NCBI GenBank assembly: GCA_937905835.1
Contig: CALCXK010000056.1
Coordinates: 124,001-188,000 of the forward strand
Direction: 5' to 3'
Source of the DNA: an uncultured Ilumatobacter sp.
GTDB lineage: Bacteria; Actinomycetota; Acidimicrobiia; Acidimicrobiales; Ilumatobacteraceae
Length of the DNA stretch: 64,000 bases
The position numbers and the translations under genes are program-made. How positions within the stretch are numbered: position 1 is the first letter of the stretch; each line of letters begins with the position of its first letter. The notes beneath the pieces are model-generated. The model was not told where the DNA came from. It did no database searches and saw nothing but the letters and a program-made list of their open reading frames with translations. Shown in pieces: positions 45,524-54,675 of this stretch.

Positions 45524-47251
45524 TCACGCAAGGTGTTGGGGTCCGCGGAGGAGGCGGCCGGGTAGTGCGCCTGTGAACTTGTCGTTCTCGACGGTGACCT
45601 CGCCGCGGGCAATCGTGTAGCTGTAGCCGATGCCGTGCTGGACGAACCGGGGAGCGTTGGTCGGGAGGTCCCAGGTCATGCGCGGCGCGTCGACGTTGAG
45701 GTTCTCAAAGTCGATGACGTTGACGTCGGCGCGGTAGCCGGCTGCAAGCACGCCTCGGTCGTACATGCCGTAAAACTCCGCAGTTTGCTGAGTCTGGCGG
45801 TGGACCACGTAAGGAAGTTCGATGCGCTCTCCGCGGCTGCGGTCGCGTGCCCAGAACGACAGCATGAACGTCGGCATCGAACCGTCACAGATGGCGCCGC
45901 AGTGTGCCCCGCCGTCGGCCAAGCCCATGCGAGTGAGCGGGTGAAGATGCATCTCACGAAGTGGGTCGAGGGTCTCTTCGCCATAGTTCATCAGCGGGAA
46001 GTAGAGGAGACCGTTGCCGCCGTCTGTACAGAGATGGTCGTAGGCGAGCGATGCTGCCGACAAGCCATCACGCTGGGCGCGTGCCGCAAGCGAGTTGGCG
46101 GGGTCAGGCTCGTAATCGGAGTCGCCGACGAAGGCCCACATCTTGTCCCAGCTGCCGAGGACGAACTGCAGGAACTCCGATGCGTCGGGGTGCTGCTCAG
46201 CGAGGATCGCTGCCTTCACCGCGGGCTTGACGAGTTCGGCGAGTCGTGTAACACGATCAAGGTCGGCGAGGGCCTCGAAGCTTGGCCGCCCGATGAACGG
46301 GTTGAGCGTGCCATCCCAGCACTGCAGGATGCCAACAGGTCGGCCAGCGACCTGACCGTGTACGGCCAGGCCGTCGTCATGCGCTTTTTCGCAAAGTCCG
46401 AGGACATCCTTCCAAAGGTTCGGGTGTCGGTCATTGATGTTGAAGTTGAAGACAACGGGATGCCGCGTGATGCGAGCAATCTCACGGAGCCAACCGAACG
46501 ACTCGGGAACCTCGGGGTGGTGGAGCGCACACTCGAAGACACCGTGACCTGCAGCGGCCATCCCTTTGGCGATGCCAATGAGCTCGGACGAATCAGCCGA
46601 GGTGCCTGGCACGAGGTCGCCGTCGACCGATTTGTGGAGGGGAGTGCGTGAGGTTGAGAACCCGAGTGCGCCGGCGCGCAACGCCTCTTCGGTGAGCTCG
46701 GCCATCTTCCGGATCTCTTCGGGCGTGGCCTCGATGCCGTCGGCCGAACGGTCGCCCATGACGTAGGCGCGCAGCGCGCCGTGCGGCATTTGCGCGCCGA
46801 TGTCGGCGATGAACTCGCGTCGATCGAGTGCATCGAGATACTCGGGGAAGGTCTCCCACTCCCACGAGATCCCGTCGGTCAGCGCGGCACCCGGGATGTC
46901 TTCGACGCCTTCCATCAGCCGAATGAGCCATTCCCGGCTGTGTGCATGTGCTGGGGCGAAACCGACGCCGCAGTTGCCCATCACGACGGTGGTGACACCG
47001 TGCCAACCTGCCGGGGTGAGGTACGGGTCCCATGTGGCCTGCGCGTCGTAGTGCGTGTGCATGTCGACCCAGCCAGGTGTGACGATCTGCCCGTCGGCGT
47101 CGATCTCTCGACGACCGCCAGCGGTGACGGTGCCGGGTGGCCCGACGGCGACGATCGTGTCGCCGTCGATCGCGAGCTCACCGAGGTAGGGCTCGGTGTT
47201 GGTCCCGTCGATGATCGTGCCGTTGCGAATCACGATGTCGTACATGTCCAT
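45524..47251 (-). CDS. N-acyl-D-amino-acid deacylase-like amidohydrolase
   Basis: 575-residue metal-dependent hydrolase of the D-aminoacylase branch of the amidohydrolase superfamily. The N-terminal composite beta-domain (YDIVIRNGTIIDGTNTEPYLGELAIDGDTI) leads into the barrel with metal site VDMHTHYDAQATWDPYLTPAGWHG, the conserved VMGNCGVGFAP, and later HGQVAGRP and GLADGGAHCGAICDG. It probably removes an acyl group from an N-acyl-D-amino acid or related amide. Start ATG 47251 (MDMYDIV), with ATG 47245 two codons later also possible. An in-frame run upstream to 47380 is not part of the protein. Confidence 0.88.
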   Translation of the reverse strand: MDMYDIVIRNGTIIDGTNTEPYLGELAIDGDTIVAVGPPGTVTAGGRREIDADGQIVTPGWVDMHTHYDAQATWDPYLTPAGWHGVTTVVMGNCGVGFAPAHAHSREWLIRLMEGVEDIPGAALTDGISWEWETFPEYLDALDRREFIADIGAQMPHGALRAYVMGDRSADGIEATPEEIRKMAELTEEALRAGALGFSTSRTPLHKSVDGDLVPGTSADSSELIGIAKGMAAAGHGVFECALHHPEVPESFGWLREIARITRHPVVFNFNINDRHPNLWKDVLGLCEKAHDDGLAVHGQVAGRPVGILQCWDGTLNPFIGRPSFEALADLDRVTRLAELVKPAVKAAILAEQHPDASEFLQFVLGSWDKMWAFVGDSDYEPDPANSLAARAQRDGLSAASLAYDHLCTDGGNGLLYFPLMNYGEETLDPLREMHLHPLTRMGLADGGAHCGAICDGSMPTFMLSFWARDRSRGERIELPYVVHRQTQQTAEFYGMYDRGVLAAGYRADVNVIDFENLNVDAPRMTWDLPTNAPRFVQHGIGYSYTIARGEVTVENDKFTGALPGRLLRGPQHLA

Positions 47252-47379
47252 ATCATGGCGCAAGTCGGCCGGCCGATGAAGTGCGGACGGGTTCGCCCCT
47301 CCGATACACGAGCGAAGCGGTCTGGACGGCTGACTGAGCCCTGCCAGCGGCAGCTTGTCGGGGCCTGTAGATTGGCCCA

Positions 47380-48225
47380 ATGGCCGAGATCGTCCTCATC
47401 TCCGGATTGTCGGGAGCGGGACGCTCGGGGGCGGCTAATGTGCTTGAGGATCTCGGTTGGTTCGTCATCGACAACCTGCCGACAGCGCTCGTCAGTACCT
47501 TCGTCGATTTGGCTGCGAAGCCGGGAAGTGAGATCGCGAAGCTGGCCCTCGTCGGCGGTCGCGATCACGCCAACGTGCTGAGCAAGGTCGCCGAACTTCG
47601 CGCCGACGGACACAACGTACGTGTGCTGTTCCTCGACACAACAACCGCACAGCTCGTCAAGCGGTATGACGCCACGCGTCGCCGCCACCCGCTGGCAGCT
47701 CAGGCTGACGGCTTGGTCGAATCGATCGAGCTGGAACGGAAGCAGCTCGACAAGGTTCGTGGCAGCGCCGACCTCATCATTGACACCACCGACCTGAACG
47801 TCCATCAGCTCAAGGACCGGATTCTCCAGGCGTTTGACCATGGCACCGAATCACGGTTACAGGTGGCAGTCGAGAGCTTCGGGTTTAAGCACGGTCTGCC
47901 GCTCGACGCCGACATGGTGCTTGATGTGCGCTTCCTGCCGAACCCGCACTGGGACGAAGGGCTGCGGCCGCTCACCGGGCACGATCCGGCTGTGAGCGAC
48001 TATGTGCTCGAGACATCGTCCGGTAGCGACTTCGTCGATCGCATCCACGATCTGCTGTCGAGCCTGCTGCCGCAGTACGAGTCCGAAGGCCGCAGTTATC
48101 TGACTGTCGCGATCGGCTGCACCGGCGGGCGGCACCGCTCGGTCGCCGTTGCTGAAGAACTCGCAGGCCGGCTCCGGTCGGACGGCGTCGCGGTGCGTGC
48201 GGCGCACCGCGATCTAGCGCGCTGA
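47380..48225 (+). CDS. rapZ: RapZ-like nucleotide-binding protein
   Basis: 281-residue P-loop protein of the RapZ/YvcJ family. The Walker A region is GLSGAGRSGAANVLEDLGW, with Arg where most relatives have Lys; mycobacterial Rv1421 also has GAGR as I recall. VIDNLPTALV, the FLDTTTAQLVKRYDATRRRHPL segment and the C-terminal IGCTGGRHRSVAVAEELA are diagnostic. In E. coli RapZ guides RNase E decay of the GlmZ RNA; in Gram-positives the family binds nucleotides and UDP-sugars and its role is less clear. In many Actinobacteria the order is uvrC-rapZ-yvcK-whiA-gap; here gap follows directly. Confidence 0.94.
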   Translation: MAEIVLISGLSGAGRSGAANVLEDLGWFVIDNLPTALVSTFVDLAAKPGSEIAKLALVGGRDHANVLSKVAELRADGHNVRVLFLDTTTAQLVKRYDATRRRHPLAAQADGLVESIELERKQLDKVRGSADLIIDTTDLNVHQLKDRILQAFDHGTESRLQVAVESFGFKHGLPLDADMVLDVRFLPNPHWDEGLRPLTGHDPAVSDYVLETSSGSDFVDRIHDLLSSLLPQYESEGRSYLTVAIGCTGGRHRSVAVAEELAGRLRSDGVAVRAAHRDLAR

Positions 48226-48362
48226 ATCGCTCGTTTTCGAACAACGACACCGAAGCCGGATCGGCCATGCCCGCGCCCGCTACAGTCGGCCATGCGCACC
48301 CGGTGCGTCGAACGTTCCACTCGGGAGCCTTCACCTTTCACCACGATCAAGGGATTCATCAC

Positions 48363-49388
48363 ATGACAGTTCGCGTCGGCATCAATGGCTTCGGCCGTAT
48401 CGGCCGGAACTTCTTCCGCGCGGCAAAAGCGCAGGGTGTCGACATCGACTTTGTCGCGGTGAACGACCTTGGGTCGCTGGATCAAATGGCTCATCTCCTG
48501 AAGTACGACTCGGTGCTCGGCCGATTCCCCGAAGAGGTGACCGTCGTCAAGGGTGGCCTCAAGGTTGGCGATGACACCCTCAAGGTACTGAGCGAGCGGA
48601 ACCCGGCCGATCTGCCATGGGGCGAACTCGGTGTTGACGTCGTGATCGAATCGACCGGCTTCTTCAACTCGCGTGGAGCTGCTGGCGCACACCTCGACGC
48701 CGGCGCGCCACTCGTCATCGTCTCGGCGCCCTGCTCCGAAGCCGACGCCACGTTCGTCTACGGCGTGAACCACAAGGACTTCCGGATCAGCCAGCACAAG
48801 GTGATCTCGAATGCCAGCTGCACGACCAACTGCATCGTCCCGCTCGTCAAGGTGCTTGACGACAACTTCGGCGTCGTCGAAGGCCTGATGACCACGGTCC
48901 ACGCCTACACCGGCGACCAGGCTCTGGTCGATGGCCCGCACAGCGACCTCCGTCGTGCCCGCGCCGCAGCGATCAACATCATCCCGACGACGACCGGCGC
49001 GGCACGTGCGACCGCACTGGTGATGGAGTCGATGAAGGGCAAGCTCGACGGCGGCTCACTCCGCGTGCCCCTGCCGACCGGCTCACTGACCGACTTCACG
49101 GCCAATCTGAAGAAGAAGGCAACGGTCGAAGAGATCAACGCCGCTTTCAAGAAGGCTGCCAAGTCTGGTCCGCTGAAAGACGTCCTCAGCTACACCGACG
49201 ACCCAATCGTGTCGAGCGACATCGTCACCGACCCGTCGAGCTGCACTTTCGACGCCGGTATGACGCAAGCGCTGGGCAAGATGGTCAAGGTCAACGGCTG
49301 GTACGACAACGAATGGGGCTACTCGAACCGCCTCGTCGACATGGCCATGTTTACGGGCTCCAAAGTTGCCAAAACGGCCAAGCGCTGA
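48363..49388 (+). CDS. gap: Glyceraldehyde-3-phosphate dehydrogenase
   Basis: 341-residue glycolytic enzyme oxidising glyceraldehyde 3-phosphate to 1,3-bisphosphoglycerate. Cofactor region VRVGINGFGRIGRNFFRA with NDL at residues 34-36 indicates NAD preference. The active-site motif SNASCTTNC places the catalytic cysteine at C153, and NEWGYSNRLVDMA is the C-terminal signature. ATG 48363 follows an AAGGGA purine run; upstream in-frame codons are discarded. First of the gap-pgk-tpiA series; a palindrome separates it from pgk. Confidence 0.97.
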   Translation: MTVRVGINGFGRIGRNFFRAAKAQGVDIDFVAVNDLGSLDQMAHLLKYDSVLGRFPEEVTVVKGGLKVGDDTLKVLSERNPADLPWGELGVDVVIESTGFFNSRGAAGAHLDAGAPLVIVSAPCSEADATFVYGVNHKDFRISQHKVISNASCTTNCIVPLVKVLDDNFGVVEGLMTTVHAYTGDQALVDGPHSDLRRARAAAINIIPTTTGAARATALVMESMKGKLDGGSLRVPLPTGSLTDFTANLKKKATVEEINAAFKKAAKSGPLKDVLSYTDDPIVSSDIVTDPSSCTFDAGMTQALGKMVKVNGWYDNEWGYSNRLVDMAMFTGSKVAKTAKR

Positions 49389-49398
49389 GAACGCTCCC

Positions 49399-49429
49399 GT
49401 TTCAGTTGGGGTCGGACTCTAACTGAAAC
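49399..49429 (+). repeat. Palindrome between gap and pgk (repeat family A, copy 2)
   Basis: Outer arms GTTTCAGTT (49399-49407) and AACTGAAAC (49421-49429), extendable inward with two G-U pairs. Shares GTTTCAGTTGGG with the palindrome between icd and citrate synthase. As it lies between co-oriented glycolysis genes it may act as a partial terminator or mRNA-processing site. Confidence 0.65.
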
Positions 49430-49441
49430 GCTTGCATCATC

Positions 49442-50605
49442 ATGAGTGACATCCCACGCCTCGAAGACCTCGAACTCCGCCTCGGTGGCTTGTCGGGTAA
49501 GCGCATCTTCGTCCGGACCGACTTCAACGTTCCGCTCGTCTTTGTCGACGACGGAACGGTGGTCATCACCGACGATTTCCGGATCCGAGCAGCGCTACCG
49601 ACCATCGAATGGTTGACCGAACGCGGAGCGAACGTTGTGTGTGCGAGCCACCTTGGCCGTCCCTTCGCTGATGGATGGACCGAACCGAATCCGAAGTACT
49701 CGATGGGCCCGGTTCAGGCTCGGCTCGCCGAACTCGCACCCGATGTCGAATTGCTGGAGAACCTCAGGTTCGACGCAGGCGAGACCGGAAACAGCGATGA
49801 GTTCGTTGCGCAGTTGATCGCTGGATCCGATGGGAAGAGCATCGACGGTTACGTGAACGACGCGTTCGGTGCCTCGCACCGTTCCCACGCATCGATCGTC
49901 GGCCCGCCGCAACACGTGCCCGCAGCGATGGGTCGCCTCCTCGAGAAGGAAGTGCAGGTGCTGCTGGGCCTGCGCAACAAGCCGAAGCACCCGTTCGTCG
50001 CGGTGCTTGGCGGCGCGAAGGTCTCCGACAAGCTCGGTGTGATCGGAGCGTTGCTCGAAATCGTCGACGAGATCATCATCGGTGGAGCGATGTGCTTCAC
50101 CTTCTTCGCAGCACAGGGCAAGCCGGTCGGCGCCTCGCTGCATGAGCCCGACCAGATCGACGTGTGCAAGGCGCTCCTGGCGAAGGCGGCTGAACTCGGC
50201 AAGACCATTCACCTGCCTGACGACATCACCGGTGTCGATGCGCAGGGCAACTTTGCGCAGTTCGGCAGCCGCCTCGGCGAAGGCTCGATCGGCTACGACA
50301 TCGGGCCCGGCTCGGCGGCCGCATTCACCGATGTGATCATGGACGCTCGTATGGTGTTTTGGAACGGTCCGATGGGGATGTTCGAAGACGAGCGATTCGA
50401 ATCGGGAACACGGACGGTTGCGCAGGCGATGGCCGAGACCAAGGCGTTCACGGTTGTCGGTGGCGGCGATTCGGCTGCGGCGCTCGCAAAGTTCTGTCTC
50501 GACGACGAGGTCGATCATGTCTCCACCGGGGGAGGGGCCAGCCTCGAACTCCTTGAGAACGGTGATCTCCCGGGCCTTGAAGCACTCCGCAACTCACAGA
50601 ACTGA
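49442..50605 (+). CDS. pgk: Phosphoglycerate kinase
   Basis: 387-residue enzyme making ATP from 1,3-bisphosphoglycerate. N-terminal substrate domain with KRIFVRTDFNVPL and CASHLGRP; C-terminal nucleotide domain with LGGAKVSDKLGVI, FWNGPMGMFE and VVGGGDSAAAL, and the closing STGGGASLELLE. Start ATG 49442. It ends eight bases before tpiA, so the two are co-transcribed. Confidence 0.97.
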   Translation: MSDIPRLEDLELRLGGLSGKRIFVRTDFNVPLVFVDDGTVVITDDFRIRAALPTIEWLTERGANVVCASHLGRPFADGWTEPNPKYSMGPVQARLAELAPDVELLENLRFDAGETGNSDEFVAQLIAGSDGKSIDGYVNDAFGASHRSHASIVGPPQHVPAAMGRLLEKEVQVLLGLRNKPKHPFVAVLGGAKVSDKLGVIGALLEIVDEIIIGGAMCFTFFAAQGKPVGASLHEPDQIDVCKALLAKAAELGKTIHLPDDITGVDAQGNFAQFGSRLGEGSIGYDIGPGSAAAFTDVIMDARMVFWNGPMGMFEDERFESGTRTVAQAMAETKAFTVVGGGDSAAALAKFCLDDEVDHVSTGGGASLELLENGDLPGLEALRNSQN

Positions 50606-50613
50606 CATCTACT

Positions 50614-51399
50614 ATGGCAAACCGCAAGCCCTTGATCTCCGGTAACTGGAAGATGAACCTCAATCACTTCGAGGCGATCCAGACCGTTCAGAAACTGCAC
50701 TACCTGTTGCCGAAGAAAATTTTTGACCAGGTCGATGTGTCGATCCACGTGCCATTTACCGACATCCGCAGCGTGCAGACGCTGATCGACAGCGAAAGAC
50801 TCGACGTGTTCCTCGGCGCGCAGCATTGCCACTGGGAAGACAGCGGAGCGTTCACTGGTGAGGTGTCGCCGGCGTTCCTCGAGAAACTCAACGTTGCATA
50901 CATCGTCGTCGGACACAGCGAGCGACGGGAGATCTTCGGCGAGACCGACGAGATGGTCAATAAGAAGGTTGCCGCGATTCAGCAGCACAACATGGTTCCG
51001 ATCGTGTGCTGCGGCGAGACGCTCGACGAGCGCGAGTTGGGCGAGACCGAGTCGAAGGTACTCGGCCAGATCGAAGCTGCGCTGACTGGTCGCAGCAACG
51101 AACAAATCGCAGCATTGGTTGTCGCGTATGAGCCGATTTGGGCAATCGGTACTGGCAAGACCGCAACTGCTGAAGATGCACAGTCGGTCTGCCACGCCAT
51201 CCGTCAGAAGTTGCGCGAGATGACCGACGACGTGACGGCCGACGCCGTTCGCATCCAGTACGGCGGGTCCGTCAAGGCGGCCAACGCTGCAGAACTCATG
51301 GGTCAGGCCGACATTGATGGCGCACTCGTCGGCGGCGCCAGCCTTGATCCGGATGAATTTGCACGGCTCGTTCAGTTCAGCGCCCCTGATTCGGTCTAA
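50614..51399 (+). CDS. tpiA: Triosephosphate isomerase
   Basis: 261-residue TIM barrel interconverting dihydroxyacetone phosphate and glyceraldehyde 3-phosphate. Catalytic K13 (GNWKMN), H101 (VVGHSERR) and E173 (AYEPIWAIGTG) are all present, with the phosphate-binding YGGSVK near the end. Last gene of the glycolytic cluster. In many Actinobacteria secG comes next; here a peptide ABC importer operon intervenes. Confidence 0.97.
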   Translation: MANRKPLISGNWKMNLNHFEAIQTVQKLHYLLPKKIFDQVDVSIHVPFTDIRSVQTLIDSERLDVFLGAQHCHWEDSGAFTGEVSPAFLEKLNVAYIVVGHSERREIFGETDEMVNKKVAAIQQHNMVPIVCCGETLDERELGETESKVLGQIEAALTGRSNEQIAALVVAYEPIWAIGTGKTATAEDAQSVCHAIRQKLREMTDDVTADAVRIQYGGSVKAANAAELMGQADIDGALVGGASLDPDEFARLVQFSAPDSV

Positions 51400-51504
51400 A
51401 TAAGATGTGGCAAACTCCTAGCCACTCTTCATTTTCATGAATTGTCACATAGCTGACTTGTTTGTGGATCTTGTCGGTAGTGATCGGTGTTATGTTCGGA
51501 TTCG

Positions 51505-51531
51505 CTGAGGTCACCGGGGAGGAGACCTCAG
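51505..51531 (+). promoter_or_regulatory. Hairpin in the leader of the ABC importer operon
   Basis: Arms CTGAGGTC (51505-51512) and GACCTCAG (51524-51531), 11-base loop rich in G. No T-run follows, so more likely a regulatory or stabilising element than a terminator. It could also end tpiA transcription weakly. Confidence 0.5.
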
Positions 51532-51550
51532 ACTCAGAAAAGGCCGAACA

Positions 51551-51570
51551 CTGCAACTCGCGAGTTGCAG
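51551..51570. promoter_or_regulatory. Perfect 20-bp palindrome upstream of the substrate-binding protein gene
   Basis: CTGCAACTCGCGAGTTGCAG, self-complementary with no loop, 62 bases before the GTG start and downstream of the hairpin. A loop-free palindrome of this length suits a dimeric repressor operator better than an RNA hairpin. Confidence 0.55.
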
Positions 51571-51631
51571 GCGGTTCCTAAATCTGCCAACTGCCTCCCC
51601 TTCGGTATTCCATATCCAGGAGGACAAATAC

Positions 51632-53551
51632 GTGAACACCACCCGACGGGGCAACAAGCTCCTCGCCCTGACAGCAGCAACAGCGCTCGTCTTCGCCGCT
51701 TGCGGCAGTGACGACACCAGCTCCGGCGACGCACCCACCGGAACTGAAGCACCGGCTGAAGACGACGCACCCACCGAAACCGACGCACCTGCCGAGGACG
51801 ACGCACCCGCGGCGACCGACGCACCCGCCGAAGACGACGCACCCGCTGCGAGCGGTGGCAACACCCTCGTCTGGGCGCACGAGCAAGAGCCGCCGGATCT
51901 CCACTTGGACGACCCGGAAAACAACCTGTCGATCACGTCCTGGATCCGTTCCGCGATGATCGAAGGTCTGTACGGCATCTCGGGTTCGACCGAGTACTAC
52001 CCCGAACTCCTCGACGGTGGGGCAACACTCACCACGAATGATGACGGCACGGTTACCGGCGCATACACGCTCCGTGACGGTCTCGTGTGGAGCGACGGTG
52101 ACGACCTCACCGCTGACGACGTCAAGTGGACCCTCGACGTGCTTCTCGCCTCTGACGGCGAAGACGAAGACGGCAACCCCGTCTACATCTACCTCCTCGG
52201 CGACCGCACCGGTCTCGACAGCATCACTGACATCACGGTGAGCAGCTCGACTGAGTTCTCGATCACCTGGTCGAGCTTCTTTGCTGGCTACCAGGGTGTC
52301 GGTAACGAGATCTACCCGATGCATCAGTTCGACGCCGACCCAGCCGTCGCTGCAGCCGAACTCAACGACGGCCTCCGTGACTGGACCACGCCGAGCGGCG
52401 ACACCATTGTCTCCTCAGGTGCGATGATTTTCAGCTCGTGGAACAAGGGCGTCCAGATGGACCTCGTGCGCAACGATGCGTACAACGGCTCGAACAGCCC
52501 CGACGCTCAGAACGACGGCATTGCCTTCGTTGACGGCGTGCAGATCAACTTCGTCACCGACACCGATGCGCAGATCAACGCGCTGAAGGCCGGCGAAGCA
52601 CAGATCGTCATGACCCAGCCGCAGCTCGCCTTCGAAGACCTCGCTTCGAGCGACGACTTCACGGTGGCATCGTCGGCCGGCCCGGTCTTCGAGCACTGGG
52701 GCCTCAACCTCAATAATGTGCACCTGGCCAAGCCTGCCGTTCGTGAAGCACTCGCCTTCTCGATGGACAAGACGGAAGTCATGGCCGGCCTGTACACGCC
52801 GCTGTTCGGCGTTTCTCTCCCCGCTGAGGGTCTCGGCAACACGATGTGGCTGTCCAACCAGAGCACATACGAGAACCATGCTGGCGACGCTGGCTACGGT
52901 GCAGGCGACGTCGATTCGGCAATTGCAGCCCTCGAAGGCGCTGGCTATACCCTGAACGGTGACGGCATCTTCGAACACCCTGAAGACGGCGTTCTGACAC
53001 TCCGTGTCGGCACAACCGGCGGCAACCGTCTGCGTGAGATCCAGCAGGAGCTCATCCAGGCGCAGATGAAGGATGCCGGCATCGACATCGTCATCGACAA
53101 CGTCCAGGGCGGCGCCTACTTCGGTGAGGTTCCGTTCTCAGAAGATGCAATCGCTTGCGCAGTCAGTGGCGGCGCCGAAGGCAACTGCGGTATCTGGGAC
53201 ATCACTCAGTTTGCATGGGTCGGTGGACCGTGGCCCGGTGGCCAGATTGCTTCGTACCGTGCCGGTGGCGAGAACAACCCGTACGGGTTCGCCAACGCCG
53301 AATTCGAAGCCAAGGCTGACGAGTGCGACGCAACCGTCGATGACGCAGAGCGCGCCGCTTGCTACAACGTGATCGATCGTTACGTCACGACGCTCGAACT
53401 TGATCCCGAGAACGGCCTGTTCATGCTGCCGCTGACGCAGAAGCCGTCGTTCTACGGCTTCACATCGGATCTCAGCCAGGCTGGCATTGCTCCTGATGCA
53501 CAGGGCGCAGGCCCGTTGACCAACGTTGCGGACTTCCAGTTCGCCGGCTGA
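51632..53551 (+). CDS. Peptide/oligopeptide-type ABC transporter substrate-binding lipoprotein
   Basis: 639-residue family 5 solute-binding lipoprotein. Signal peptide with lipobox FAAC (lipidated C24), then an acidic low-complexity linker (about residues 26-72) built from DDAPxxTDAPAED repeats, then the SBP_bac_5 fold (WAHEQEPPDLHLDDPENN, YTLRDGLVWSDGDDLTADDVKWTLD, WNKGVQMDLVRNDAYNG). The GTG start is fixed by AGGAGG nine bases upstream. It should capture peptides or similar ligands outside the membrane for the permeases encoded next; ligand class within family 5 cannot be fixed by eye. Confidence 0.94.
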   Translation: MNTTRRGNKLLALTAATALVFAACGSDDTSSGDAPTGTEAPAEDDAPTETDAPAEDDAPAATDAPAEDDAPAASGGNTLVWAHEQEPPDLHLDDPENNLSITSWIRSAMIEGLYGISGSTEYYPELLDGGATLTTNDDGTVTGAYTLRDGLVWSDGDDLTADDVKWTLDVLLASDGEDEDGNPVYIYLLGDRTGLDSITDITVSSSTEFSITWSSFFAGYQGVGNEIYPMHQFDADPAVAAAELNDGLRDWTTPSGDTIVSSGAMIFSSWNKGVQMDLVRNDAYNGSNSPDAQNDGIAFVDGVQINFVTDTDAQINALKAGEAQIVMTQPQLAFEDLASSDDFTVASSAGPVFEHWGLNLNNVHLAKPAVREALAFSMDKTEVMAGLYTPLFGVSLPAEGLGNTMWLSNQSTYENHAGDAGYGAGDVDSAIAALEGAGYTLNGDGIFEHPEDGVLTLRVGTTGGNRLREIQQELIQAQMKDAGIDIVIDNVQGGAYFGEVPFSEDAIACAVSGGAEGNCGIWDITQFAWVGGPWPGGQIASYRAGGENNPYGFANAEFEAKADECDATVDDAERAACYNVIDRYVTTLELDPENGLFMLPLTQKPSFYGFTSDLSQAGIAPDAQGAGPLTNVADFQFAG

Positions 53552-53588
53552 TCAGCTGAATATCTGAATATCTGTATACGCATTGGAT

Positions 53589-53614
53589 CGGGGTCTCGCT
53601 TCGGCGAGGCCCCG
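53589..53614 (+). terminator. Intra-operon hairpin with UUCG loop
   Basis: 11-bp stem CGGGGTCTCGC / GCGAGGCCCCG (one G-U pair) closed by a TTCG tetraloop, 38 bases after the binding-protein stop and about 95 bases before the first permease. No T-run. Probably a partial terminator or mRNA stabiliser that gives more binding protein than permease. Confidence 0.7.
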
Positions 53615-53709
53615 GTCTGGGTTCCGGATCGGTTTCTCGCAACCTGCGTTGTGTTGTACGGTCCGTCCACTTCCTATTCGCTCCTTCTTCAGACAGGTCA
53701 GTCGATACC

Positions 53710-54666
53710 TTGTTTGCCTATGTCACACGGCGTGTGCTCATTGCCATCCCGCTGCTCGTTCTCGCGATGTATCTGGTTCACGTCATGGTTTCAGCCACCG
53801 TTGATCCGCTTTCTGAGTTCTACATCTGCCTCCCGCGATGTCAGGAGGGGTTCGATCGAATCGAGCAGCAGTACAACCTCGACACGAATATCTTCATCCG
53901 ACCGTTCACCTATTTCGGCGACCTGCTGCGCGGCGACTTCGGCGATTCCAGTTCGATCGGCGAGCCCGTTGTTGAGGTGATGAAGACTCGTGGTTGGAAC
54001 ACCGCCATGGTCGCTATTCCCGCATTCATTCTCGGTGCTGTGCTGTCGCTGCTGCTGTCGGTCTACTCGGCTCGTCGCCAGTACTCGGTCGGCGACTACA
54101 CCTTCACCGGTCTGAGCTTCATTGGCTTTGCAATGCCGTCCTTCGTGCTCGCCCTGATCCTGCAGGTCGTCTTCGCCGTGAAGTTCGAACAGTGGACCGG
54201 CTTGAAGCCATTCAATACCGGCCGCAAGACGGGCGAGAATTTCTTTCAGTTACTGCGTGACGTGACGCTGCCAGCAACGTCACTCGCCATCTTGGGCATC
54301 GCCGCCGATAGCCGCTTCGGCCGTTCGTCAATGCTTGAAACCCTCAACCAGGATTACATCCGCACTGCTCGAGCCAAGGGGCTCAGTGAACGCACAGTGG
54401 TGTGGAAACACGCCCTGCGAAACGGATTGATTCCGCTCGTCACGCTGTGGGCGCTCGGCTTCTCGGCGCTACTCAGCGGTTCGGTCGTCACCGAGTCGAT
54501 CTTCTCGTGGCCGGGCATTGGCCAGGCCTTCCTCAGGGCGCTCGGTGATGCCGATCTCGACCTCTTGATGGCGATTGTGATGTTCACGGGGATCATCACG
54601 GTGGTGTTCAATTTGCTTGCCGATGTCCTGTACGGCATCCTCGACCCACGAATCCGGCTCGGCTGA
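53710..54666 (+). CDS. ABC transporter permease, DppB/OppB type
   Basis: 318-residue inner-membrane permease. N-terminal helix FAYVTRRVLIAIPLLVLAMYLVHVMV, five more hydrophobic segments, and the EAA-type cytoplasmic loop SMLETLNQDYIRTARAKGLSERTVVWKHALRNGLIPL that docks the ATPase. The start is TTG 53710 (MFAYVTRRV), the usual N-terminus of this family. A 158-base gap with a strong hairpin separates it from the binding-protein gene. Confidence 0.94.
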   Translation: MFAYVTRRVLIAIPLLVLAMYLVHVMVSATVDPLSEFYICLPRCQEGFDRIEQQYNLDTNIFIRPFTYFGDLLRGDFGDSSSIGEPVVEVMKTRGWNTAMVAIPAFILGAVLSLLLSVYSARRQYSVGDYTFTGLSFIGFAMPSFVLALILQVVFAVKFEQWTGLKPFNTGRKTGENFFQLLRDVTLPATSLAILGIAADSRFGRSSMLETLNQDYIRTARAKGLSERTVVWKHALRNGLIPLVTLWALGFSALLSGSVVTESIFSWPGIGQAFLRALGDADLDLLMAIVMFTGIITVVFNLLADVLYGILDPRIRLG

Positions 54667-54675
54667 GGTACTGAC

